A DNA stretch of 22,061 nt from Actinomycetes bacterium (GTDB taxonomy: Bacteria > Actinomycetota > Acidimicrobiia > Acidimicrobiales > RAAP-2): contig JAKABC010000008.1 in assembly GCA_021802025.1 (NCBI GenBank), positions 1 to 22,061 on the forward strand. Reading direction: 5' to 3'. Under the pieces are notes generated by a model. It was not told where the DNA came from. It saw only the letters and a program-made list of their open reading frames with translations, and ran no database searches. The translations under genes were made by a program, and so were the position numbers. This document shows positions 16,323 to 22,061 of the stretch, in pieces (positions within the stretch are counted from its first letter, which is position 1; every line of letters starts with the position of its first letter).

Positions 16323-16895
16323 ATGGCGTCGCCCTCTCTCACCCTCTTGCGCCACGGGGAGAGCGACTGGAACGTGGCCCGACGCTGCCAGGGTCACGAC
16401 GACCGCGCCCGGCTCACCGAGCGCGGACGCACCCAGGCCCTCGAGGCGATCGACGCGGTGCGTGCGCGCGGGGTCGACCTCGTCGTGGCGAGCGACCTCA
16501 CCCGCGCCCTGGAGACCGCCGACCTCGTGGCCGGCGCCCTCGACCTCACCCGACTGATCGACCCGCTCGTGCGCGAGCGCTCCTACGGCTACCTCGAGGG
16601 TGCTCCGCTCGCCGCCGTCACCCCGGCCGACTCCGGGATCGCCGACGGCGTCGTCGTCGACCCCGACGCCCGTCCCGCCGGGGGCGAGTCCTTGCGCGAC
16701 GTGGCGCTGCGCGCCCGGCGATTCCTCGAGAAGGTCGACCTGGCCTGGCCGGGCCGGCGCCTACTGGTCGTGACCCACGGCGGCTTCGTGCGGGCGCTGC
16801 GCGCCGTCGCCGCCGGCGCCGCGCTCGAGGGGCTGGCCTGGGAGCAGGTCGACAACGCGACGCTCTGGCCCCTCGAACCGGTCCCGAGCGACTAA
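16323..16895 (+). CDS. Histidine phosphatase (phosphoglycerate mutase-like)
   Basis: A 190-residue histidine phosphatase with LLRHGESDWN (R10, catalytic H11), Arg in ASDLTRALETA (R61), Glu in RERSYGYLEG (E85) and the second His in VVTHGG (H152). It is shorter than true phosphoglycerate mutases (about 230-250) and resembles phosphatases such as CobC/PhoE-type enzymes, so a small phosphate ester is the likely substrate. The start at ATG 16323 fits the family N-terminus and the TAGCGT box upstream; the frame is open farther upstream but not coding-like. It is divergent from the comA operon, so removal of phosphate from that pathway is possible but unproven. The TAA overlaps the stop of the convergent permease. 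Confidence 0.88.
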   Translation: MASPSLTLLRHGESDWNVARRCQGHDDRARLTERGRTQALEAIDAVRARGVDLVVASDLTRALETADLVAGALDLTRLIDPLVRERSYGYLEGAPLAAVTPADSGIADGVVVDPDARPAGGESLRDVALRARRFLEKVDLAWPGRRLLVVTHGGFVRALRAVAAGAALEGLAWEQVDNATLWPLEPVPSD

Positions 16896-17938
16896 AGGCC
16901 GAGCAGCCACGTCGCCGCGGCCCCGGCCACGACCACCACGACGAGACCCACCCCGCTGAAGGTCGCCAGGGAGGTCGCGGCCCCCTCGCGCGCGGCGATC
17001 CGTCGCCACAGCAACGACGACAGGGCCCCGGTGACCGCGAGGTTCGGACCCACGTCGAGCCCCACCAAGAGCGCGAAGGGGTGGGCCAGCGCGTGGGCCG
17101 CGTAGAACGACGCCGCCGGGAGATTGTTGATCACCACCGTCGTGAGCGCGGCGACGACCGCGGTGGCCACGACGGACCGGTGGGCGAGGGCGTCCGCGGC
17201 GAACCCCGACGTGCGCGCGAACCACCCCACGGCGCTCGCCACGACGAACAGCGCCCCCAACAAGACGGGGTTGGTGACGGCGAGCGCCTCGCGCAGCGCG
17301 AGACGTCGGCGCACCACGACGTCGACGGCCGCCGCGACGAGGCCCGCGCCGAGGACCCACAGCGCGGGCTGGCGGGTGGCCAGCATCGCCACGACGGCCA
17401 GCGCGGCGCCGAGGGTTCCCGGGCCGGTCCGGAAGGGGACGCGCTGCGCGTCGACGCCGGTCCCCGCGCCGAGGGCCCGCCAGCGCCACGCGAGCACCAC
17501 GACCAGCGTGGCCACGACGCACGCCACCCACGGCAGGACCGTGCGCGCGGCGAAGTCCGAGCCTCCCCCGCCGCGATCGGCCACCACGAGCAGGTTCGTC
17601 AGGTTCGAACCGACGAGCAGCAACGACGCGGAGTTCGACATGAAGACGGTCCCGTAGAGGAAGGCCCGCTCGTCGGTCGAACGGCTCCGCGCCGCGTGCA
17701 GGGCGACGGGGGTCATGAAGACGACCGACGTGTCGAGGTTCAACACGGCGGTGACCAGCGCGACGGCGAGGAGCGTCACGACGAGGCTCCCCCGCGCGCC
17801 CCCGGGCCCGCGCGCACACCACGACCCGACGAGGGCGAAGAGGCCCTCGCCCGCGGCCACCCGGCCGATGAGCAAGAGGCCCGTCACCAACACGAACGGC
17901 GACCAGGTCACCGCGAGGGTGTGGGAGAGGGCGGTCAC
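16892..17938 (-). CDS. ArsB/SLC13-like permease (ion transporter superfamily)
   Basis: A 348-residue membrane protein with about nine or ten hydrophobic helices. VLNLDTSVVFMTPV, SNSASLLLVGSNLTNLLV and VINNLPAASFYA with LDVGPNLAVTGALSSLLW match the paired re-entrant helix motifs of the ArsB/NhaD/SLC13 ion-transporter superfamily. It is shorter than ArsB (about 430), lacking loops rather than core motifs. Arsenite is not certain, because no ArsR or ArsC gene is near; other anions or sodium-coupled acids are possible. The GTG start has TAACGT 6 nt upstream, suggesting a leaderless message. The gene ends within the stop of the convergent histidine phosphatase gene. Confidence 0.8.
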   Translation of the reverse strand: MTALSHTLAVTWSPFVLVTGLLLIGRVAAGEGLFALVGSWCARGPGGARGSLVVTLLAVALVTAVLNLDTSVVFMTPVALHAARSRSTDERAFLYGTVFMSNSASLLLVGSNLTNLLVVADRGGGGSDFAARTVLPWVACVVATLVVVLAWRWRALGAGTGVDAQRVPFRTGPGTLGAALAVVAMLATRQPALWVLGAGLVAAAVDVVVRRRLALREALAVTNPVLLGALFVVASAVGWFARTSGFAADALAHRSVVATAVVAALTTVVINNLPAASFYAAHALAHPFALLVGLDVGPNLAVTGALSSLLWRRIAAREGAATSLATFSGVGLVVVVVAGAAATWLLGL

Positions 17939-17944
17939 CCGCCC

Positions 17945-17950
17945 ACGTTA
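17945..17950 (-). promoter_or_regulatory. -10 box of the permease gene (TAACGT), leaderless type
   Basis: TAACGT on the minus strand lies 6 nt (GGGCGG) before the GTG at 17938, the same spacing as at pheA and comA. Confidence 0.45.
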
Positions 17951-17988
17951 CGGGCGAGCGCTGGCGCGCCGGGGACCGTCGCCGTGGG

Positions 17989-18870
17989 TCAGCGGCGCGT
18001 CGCGAACCACGGGGGCGGGGCGACCTCGAGCCGCGCGAGCGGCGAGTCGACCTCCCCGAAGCGCCCGTCGTGCTTGAGGTAGGCCTCGTAGGCGCCCGCG
18101 ATCTCCTCGTGGCTGCGCGCGACGAAGTTCCACCACATCACGACGGTCTCGGAGAAGGGGGCGCCTCCGATGAGCAGGGCCACCGACTTCTCGTGGGTGA
18201 CGAGCTCCACCTCGTCGTCACCGGGCTCGAGGTAGGCGAGCGAGCCCGGGACGACGGCCTCGCCGCCGAGGACCACCTCGCCCACGCAGACGACCAGGGC
18301 GTGCTCGAAGGTGGGCTCGAGGGCGACCGCCCTCGCGCCCCGGTCGAGACGCAGCTCGAGCGCGAAGCCGTCCGCGTCGGGGCGCGCCGGCGAGACCATC
18401 CCCATCGCGCTCCCCACGACGAGCGTGGCGAGGCCGTCACCCACCTCGAACCGCGTCGGGTCCGCGACGTGGGTGAAGGTCGCGGCGCCGTGGCGGGTGG
18501 CGTCGGGCTGGGCGAGCCACAGCTGGACGCCGTGGAGCTCGCCGCGGTCGAGTCCGGGGTTCTCCTCGGAGTGGACGACCCCGTTGCCGGCCGACATGAG
18601 GTTCACCTGGCCCGGGCGGATCAGCTGCTCGCTGGCGAGGCTGTCGCGGTGCACCATCGCACCCTCGAGCAGCCAGGTCACCGTCTGGAGCCCGATGTGG
18701 GGATGGGGCGCCACGTCGTAGCGAAGATCCTCGCGGTACGTCGCGGGGCCGAGGTGGTCGAGGAAGCACCAGGGGCCGACGGTACGCCGGCCCCGCGTGG
18801 GCAGGGCCCGCCGCACTGCGAGCTCACCGACCAACGACGGGCGCGCCGGGGTTATCTGGGCGACGCTCAT
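17989..18870 (-). CDS. Pirin family protein
   Basis: A 293-residue bicupin of the pirin family. The N-terminal cupin keeps the iron ligands: H56 and H58 in APHPHIGLQTVTWLLEG, then H100 and E102 in MSAGNGVVHSEEN, the same arrangement as human pirin. Bacterial pirins act as quercetinases or as redox-type partners of other proteins. The C-terminal cupin (about 170-270) is more divergent and ends in the pirin tail FVARSHEEIAGAYEAY. ATG at 18870 is preceded by GGTGGG and TAGAAC. The gene lies 29 nt after the DinB-like gene ending at 18900, on the same strand. The likely natural substrate is unknown. Confidence 0.92.
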   Translation of the reverse strand: MSVAQITPARPSLVGELAVRRALPTRGRRTVGPWCFLDHLGPATYREDLRYDVAPHPHIGLQTVTWLLEGAMVHRDSLASEQLIRPGQVNLMSAGNGVVHSEENPGLDRGELHGVQLWLAQPDATRHGAATFTHVADPTRFEVGDGLATLVVGSAMGMVSPARPDADGFALELRLDRGARAVALEPTFEHALVVCVGEVVLGGEAVVPGSLAYLEPGDDEVELVTHEKSVALLIGGAPFSETVVMWWNFVARSHEEIAGAYEAYLKHDGRFGEVDSPLARLEVAPPPWFATRR

Positions 18871-18876
18871 CCCACC

Positions 18877-18882
18877 GTTCTA
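18877..18882 (-). promoter_or_regulatory. -10-like box of the pirin gene (TAGAAC)
   Basis: TAGAAC lies 6 nt before the pirin ATG. The last base is C rather than T, so the match is weaker than at the other genes, although the spacing is the same. GGTGGG directly before the ATG is too close to act as a normal ribosome site. Confidence 0.3.
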
Positions 18883-18899
18883 GTGCCGCGCCGACGGTG

Positions 18900-19640
18900 C
18901 TAGTCGGTGAAGGCGAGCGCGCGCAGGCGCGCCCCGAGCTCGCGGCCGGTGACGTCGCCCTCCACCTCGACGCGTCCGTAGAGCCACACGAGGAGATCCT
19001 GCGCGGCGGCCTCGAGCGTGCCGGAGGGCTCGAGGACTCCGCTCGACCAGGTGACGGTCCCGGGCCCGGCGTCGACGACGGTCCAGGCCGCGTTCGCGTC
19101 GCGCGCGACGAGCGCGAGCCGGCCCCGTAGCGCTGGCCGCGGGGGGTCGGCCGGGTCCTGGGGGCTCGAGACGGAGAAGGTCAGGAACTCCTCGACGGCG
19201 TCAGCAGCCACCGCCGGGGTCATCGACCACGGCTCGCCGACCGCCCGGGCCACGTCGTAGTGGTGTACGGCCATCTCCTGGACCTGGTGGCGGGTGACGA
19301 AGGCCACGTCGCGCTGGGCCGGCGCCCACGTCCACACCGGGGTGGCCGGGTCGGCCCCGGCGAGGGTGGCGACGAGACGCGCGGCCCCCGCCTCGAAGTG
19401 CTCGACCAGTTGGTCGAGTCCCGGTGTCGCCGGATGGTCCTCGACGGGGGGAGCCTCGAGTCGACCGGCGACGATCCGCTCCCAGAACCAGTGCACGTCA
19501 CAGAGGTGGCGCACGACGTCCTCGACGCGCCAGCCGGGGCAGCCCTCGACCGGGGCGTCCCACGAGCGCGGCGCGATCGCGGCCAGCGCGTGGGCGTGGG
19601 ACTCGATCTCGGAGAGCGCGTGCGAACGGTCGAGGGTCAC
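18900..19640 (-). CDS. Maleylpyruvate isomerase/mycothiol-dependent DinB-like protein
   Basis: A 246-residue protein of the TIGR03083-type family. The N-terminal four-helix DinB-like domain shows APVEGCPGWRVEDVVRHLCDVHWFW (H45 and H50) and RHQVQEMAVHHYDVARAVG (E122 and H126), which would form the metal site used with mycothiol in this family. The C-terminal sterol-carrier-like domain (about 160-245) contains GTLEAAAQDLLVWLYGR. The true reaction is not known; many members are detoxifying thiol transferases. GTG at 19640 has TAACCT 6 nt upstream. It is transcribed away from another DinB-like gene. Confidence 0.87.
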   Translation of the reverse strand: MTLDRSHALSEIESHAHALAAIAPRSWDAPVEGCPGWRVEDVVRHLCDVHWFWERIVAGRLEAPPVEDHPATPGLDQLVEHFEAGAARLVATLAGADPATPVWTWAPAQRDVAFVTRHQVQEMAVHHYDVARAVGEPWSMTPAVAADAVEEFLTFSVSSPQDPADPPRPALRGRLALVARDANAAWTVVDAGPGTVTWSSGVLEPSGTLEAAAQDLLVWLYGRVEVEGDVTGRELGARLRALAFTD

Positions 19641-19646
19641 GGCGTG

Positions 19647-19652
19647 AGGTTA
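19647..19652 (-). promoter_or_regulatory. -10 box of the DinB-like gene at 19640 (TAACCT), leaderless type
   Basis: TAACCT on the minus strand lies 6 nt (CACGCC) before the GTG at 19640. It is a few bases away from the -35 element of the divergent gene, so the two promoters would compete. Confidence 0.43.
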
Positions 19653-19657
19653 GGCCC

Positions 19658-19686
19658 TTGACGCGCGCGGCGGGGACGGTGAGACT
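19658..19686 (+). promoter_or_regulatory. Promoter of the gene at 19695: TTGACG, 17 bp, GAGACT
   Basis: TTGACG (19658-19663) has the best -35 match seen in the window, with a 17-bp spacer and GAGACT (19681-19686) as -10. The ATG is 8 nt farther on, so the leader would be very short or absent. Confidence 0.45.
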
Positions 19687-19694
19687 CGACCCCA

Positions 19695-20297
19695 ATGCCG
19701 GCGCGCGTCTACCTCGAAGAGGGTCGCACCTGGACCTTCGCCGTGGCCCTGGACTGGCCCGGGTGGTGTCGGCGGGGTCGCGGACGCGAGGCGGCCCTGT
19801 CGGCGCTGCTCGAGTACCGCGATCGCTACCGCGCGGTCCCGTCGATCGCCTTCCGGCCCGGGCCGCTCGAGGTCGTCGGCGTGGTGACCGGGACCTCCAC
19901 CACCGACTTCGGCGCGCCGGACGCCATCTGGCCGGAGGACCATCGACTGCCCTCGCGCGCGGAGCGCCGTCGCCACATCGAGCGGCTCCAGGACTGCTGG
20001 CGCTACTTCGACGACGTCGTGGCGCGCGCGCCCGCGCGCCTGCGCACCGGACCGCGCGGGGGTGGCCGTCACCGCGACGCCATCGTCGACCACGTGCGAG
20101 AGGCGGAGCGGGCCTACGCCTCGCGGATCGGCCGCCCGATCCCCCCGCGCACCCCCTGGGCCGACCAGCGCGCGGCCGTCGCGGCCGCGCTCACCCGTGA
20201 CGAGCCCGACGCCCGGTGGCCCGCCGCCTACGCGCTACGACGGATCGCCTGGCACGTCCTCGACCACGCCTTCGAGATCGAGGACCGCGCTAGCTGA
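19695..20297 (+). CDS. Hypothetical protein, HicB-like N-terminus and DinB-like C-terminus
   Basis: A 200-residue cytoplasmic protein of no known function, of a kind I associate with actinobacteria. Residues 3-45 (VYLEEGRTWTFAVALDWPGWCRRGRGREAALSAL, split here for description) resemble the HicB fold of beta strands followed by a helix. Residues 90-200 look like a DinB-type helical bundle, with His candidates H94, H133 (DHVREAERAY), H187 and H191 (WHVLDHAFEIEDR). Both assignments are by eye. ATG at 19695 is supported by the promoter before it and by the good initial motif. It is divergent from the mycothiol-type DinB gene, and its 3' end overlaps the convergent GNAT gene by 8 nt in GCTAGCTG. 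Confidence 0.75.
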   Translation: MPARVYLEEGRTWTFAVALDWPGWCRRGRGREAALSALLEYRDRYRAVPSIAFRPGPLEVVGVVTGTSTTDFGAPDAIWPEDHRLPSRAERRRHIERLQDCWRYFDDVVARAPARLRTGPRGGGRHRDAIVDHVREAERAYASRIGRPIPPRTPWADQRAAVAAALTRDEPDARWPAAYALRRIAWHVLDHAFEIEDRAS

Positions 20298-20787
20298 AGC
20301 GCAGCTCGAGCGCCCGGTCGGCGTCGGCGAAGCCGAGGCGCCGGTAGAACGCGACGGAGCGTCGCGAGGGGTGGACGACCAAGTAGTCGAGGCCGTCGGC
20401 GCGCGCCTCGTCGATCAGTCGGCGCACGAGGGCCGTCCCGACGCCCCGATCACGGTGCTCGGGCGTCACGTAGACGGCCTGGACGAAGGCCGAGAACCGT
20501 GTCGCGCGCGCGACCCCCGGAACCCGGTCGACGGTGGCCCGCCACGCCTCACCGATCGCGGACCCGTGGGCGTCGCGCGCGAGGTAGGCCACGTGACTGG
20601 TCGCGTGCGCGGCCATCCACTCGGTCATGAGCGCTACGTACGCCTCACGGGACGGGCCCGACTCTCCGGCCTCTTCGGTACGCCACCGGTACCGCAGGGC
20701 CGCGAGGACCGCCGCGTCGGCGATCCCGGCCCGGGACACCGACGTCGCGGCCCGCCGACTCTCGACCATCTCCACCCCCGCTCCCAC
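20290..20787 (-). CDS. GNAT family acetyltransferase
   Basis: A 165-residue single GNAT domain. Motif A is AVYVTPEHRDRGVGTALVRRLIDEAR with the R/D-R-G-V-G pyrophosphate loop, and motif B is VAFYRRLGFADADRALELRFS at the C-terminus. The acceptor is unknown. GTG at 20787 comes one base after the TAG of the P-loop gene; ATG at 20769 is an alternative and would shorten it by six residues. Third gene of a run with the P-loop protein and the cystathionine synthase/lyase. Confidence 0.85.
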   Translation of the reverse strand: MGAGVEMVESRRAATSVSRAGIADAAVLAALRYRWRTEEAGESGPSREAYVALMTEWMAAHATSHVAYLARDAHGSAIGEAWRATVDRVPGVARATRFSAFVQAVYVTPEHRDRGVGTALVRRLIDEARADGLDYLVVHPSRRSVAFYRRLGFADADRALELRFS

Positions 20788-20788
20788 G

Positions 20789-21343
20789 CTAGCGAGGGGT
20801 CACCGCGCCGACGAGCGCCTCGAGGTCGGCGCGCGAACGTACGGTGACCACCCGCGCGTGGGGGGCCGATCGCCGCGCCTCGTCCGCGAGAGGTCCGTGG
20901 TAGAGGGCGTGACCCCGCCACGCCCACCGGACGATGTTGCGCTCGGGCGAGCGCGAGAGAAGGTCCCGCCATCGCTCCCGGTTGCCGTTCCACAGCTCGC
21001 GCCGGGTGAGGAGGCGCGCGAACGTCCGTCGGCCGACTCGTGCCATGACCACACGCCGGGGTGGGTCGAGGACGACGATGGCCGTCGCCCGAGCCCAGAG
21101 GAGGTCGCGCACCGCTCGGTAGTTGCCGTCGACGACCCAGGCGTCACCGGCGACGAAGGCACCCACTTCCGCGCGGAGGGTCGCCTCCTCGATCGGCCGC
21201 CAGCCGGCCTGGTGGTAGAGCCCGTCGAGCTCGAGACGGGCGCAACCGCGAGCGTCGGCGAGGCGGGCGGCGAGGGTGGTCTTACCCGCGCCGGCGATCC
21301 CGTGCACGCACACGCGCACGAAGGGGTCGTCCCGCTCGCCCAC
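20789..21343 (-). CDS. P-loop NTPase, adenylate-kinase/topology-modulation-like
   Basis: A 184-residue nucleotide-binding protein with Walker A GIAGAGKTT (15-23), a hydrophobic beta strand AIVVLDPPRR (about 88-97), and an Arg-rich lid region (RRTFARLLTRRELWNGNRERW). The order GAGKTTLA..LELDGLYHQAGW resembles the so-called topology modulation (FlaR-like) and small-molecule kinase proteins. The phosphate acceptor is unknown. The GTG start follows the TGA of the upstream cystathionine gene directly, so translation is coupled. Confidence 0.82.
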   Translation of the reverse strand: MGERDDPFVRVCVHGIAGAGKTTLAARLADARGCARLELDGLYHQAGWRPIEEATLRAEVGAFVAGDAWVVDGNYRAVRDLLWARATAIVVLDPPRRVVMARVGRRTFARLLTRRELWNGNRERWRDLLSRSPERNIVRWAWRGHALYHGPLADEARRSAPHARVVTVRSRADLEALVGAVTPR

Positions 21344-22061
21344 TCAACCGAGAGCCTGGCCCAGGTCCTCGATCAGGTCCTCGACGTCCTCGAGACCGAC
21401 CGAGAGACGGATCAGCGAGGCGGGCGGCTCGAGGACGGACCCGCTCGTCGAGGCGTGGGTCATCGCGGCCGGCAACTCGATGAGGCTCTCCACCCCACCC
21501 AGCGACTCGGCCAGGGTGAAGACGCGCGTCGCCTCGCAGACCTCGCGTGCGGCCTCGTCGCCGCCGACCACACTGAAGCTCACCATGCCGCCGAAGCCCG
21601 ACATCTGGCGGCGCGCGACCTCGTGTCCCGGGTGGTCCGAGCGGCCCGGGTAGTAGACGCGTTCGACGGCCGGGTGCCCGGCCAGGAAGTCGGCCACGGT
21701 CGCGGCGCTCTGGCCGTGGCGCTCCATACGCACCCCGAGGGTCTTGAGGCCGCGCAGCACGAGGTAGCAGTCGAGCGGTCCGGGGACCGCGCCGACGGCG
21801 TACTGGAAGAAGCGCAGTCGCTCGGCCAGCTCCTCGTCGCTCGTGGCGAGGAATCCGCCCACGACGTCGGAGTGGCCCCCGCAGTACTTGGTCGTCGAGT
21901 GCACGACGACGTCGGCCCCGTGCTCGAGGGGACGCTGCAGGTACGGCGTGGCGAAGGTGTTGTCGACCACCAGACGACACCCGTGGGCGTGGGCCAGGTC
22001 GGCCAAGTCGCCGATCGGGGCGATCCCGAGCAACGGGTTGCTCGGCGTCTCGGCCCAGACG
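21344..22061 (-). CDS. Cystathionine gamma-synthase/lyase, C-terminal part (partial)
   Basis: The frame is open to the window end, so the N-terminal part is missing. It reads ETPSNPLLGIAPIGDLA, then VVDNTFATPYLQRPLEHGADVVVHSTTKYCGGHSDVVGG, with the PLP lysine in STTKYCGG. It ends in the TLAESLGGVESLIELPAAMTHAS and LIRLSVGLEDVEDLIEDL signatures of the Cys/Met metabolism PLP family (cystathionine gamma-synthase, gamma-lyase). Synthase and lyase cannot be told apart here. It is the first gene of a coupled run with the P-loop and GNAT genes; the run as such is not an obvious pathway. Confidence 0.93.
   Translation of the reverse strand, partial: VWAETPSNPLLGIAPIGDLADLAHAHGCRLVVDNTFATPYLQRPLEHGADVVVHSTTKYCGGHSDVVGGFLATSDEELAERLRFFQYAVGAVPGPLDCYLVLRGLKTLGVRMERHGQSAATVADFLAGHPAVERVYYPGRSDHPGHEVARRQMSGFGGMVSFSVVGGDEAAREVCEATRVFTLAESLGGVESLIELPAAMTHASTSGSVLEPPASLIRLSVGLEDVEDLIEDLGQALG

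Overview
The window is about 22 kb of very GC-rich bacterial chromosome, densely packed with genes on both strands. GC-heavy third codon positions, frequent GTG starts, a maleylpyruvate-isomerase/mycothiol-type DinB protein and short -10 boxes of the TANNNT type point to an actinobacterium. The gene mix looks like the class Acidimicrobiia to me, but that is an inference without any search. I see no phage, insertion sequence, CRISPR array or plasmid feature. Twenty-three protein genes (two cut by the window ends) and one tRNA are supported.

Region by region. 1-54 is the first codons of a CaiB/BaiF CoA-transferase reading leftwards, divergent from typA (268-2106). A tRNA-Ser(UGA) starts only 10 nt after typA. 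Bases 2202-2965 hold no convincing gene and look non-coding or decayed. A small acidic repeat protein (2966-3172) follows, then a further gap with a tandem-hairpin terminator candidate. Next come pheA and a D-2-hydroxyacid dehydrogenase with no base between them (leftward), divergent from a PLP-dependent group II decarboxylase. That decarboxylase ends inside a CTAG shared with a convergent ureohydrolase, which overlaps an alpha/beta hydrolase by 4 nt. Then, still leftward: ClC-type chloride protein, double-GNAT protein and DUF3048 protein (10695-12077, 9725-10702, 8699-9715).

The most unusual block is 12137-16111, a tight leftward operon: phosphosulfolactate synthase (ComA family), VOC protein, AMP-forming acyl ligase, and integral-membrane acyltransferase 3. 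Gaps are 0, 7 and 2 nt. It could make an acylated sulfonate-type product, but this is inference. A divergent histidine phosphatase (16323-16895) shares its control region. The right end holds an ArsB/SLC13-like permease, a pirin, two divergent DinB-like proteins, a GNAT acetyltransferase, a P-loop kinase-like protein and the C-terminal part of a cystathionine gamma-synthase/lyase cut by the window end.

A pattern runs through the window. Genes that begin transcription units often carry a TANNNT box 6-7 nt before the start codon, with no Shine-Dalgarno sequence, so many mRNAs here are probably leaderless. Several operon-internal genes (for example 4419 and 15337) instead have GGAGG-type ribosome sites inside the preceding gene. 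Convergent pairs overlap at their stop codons.
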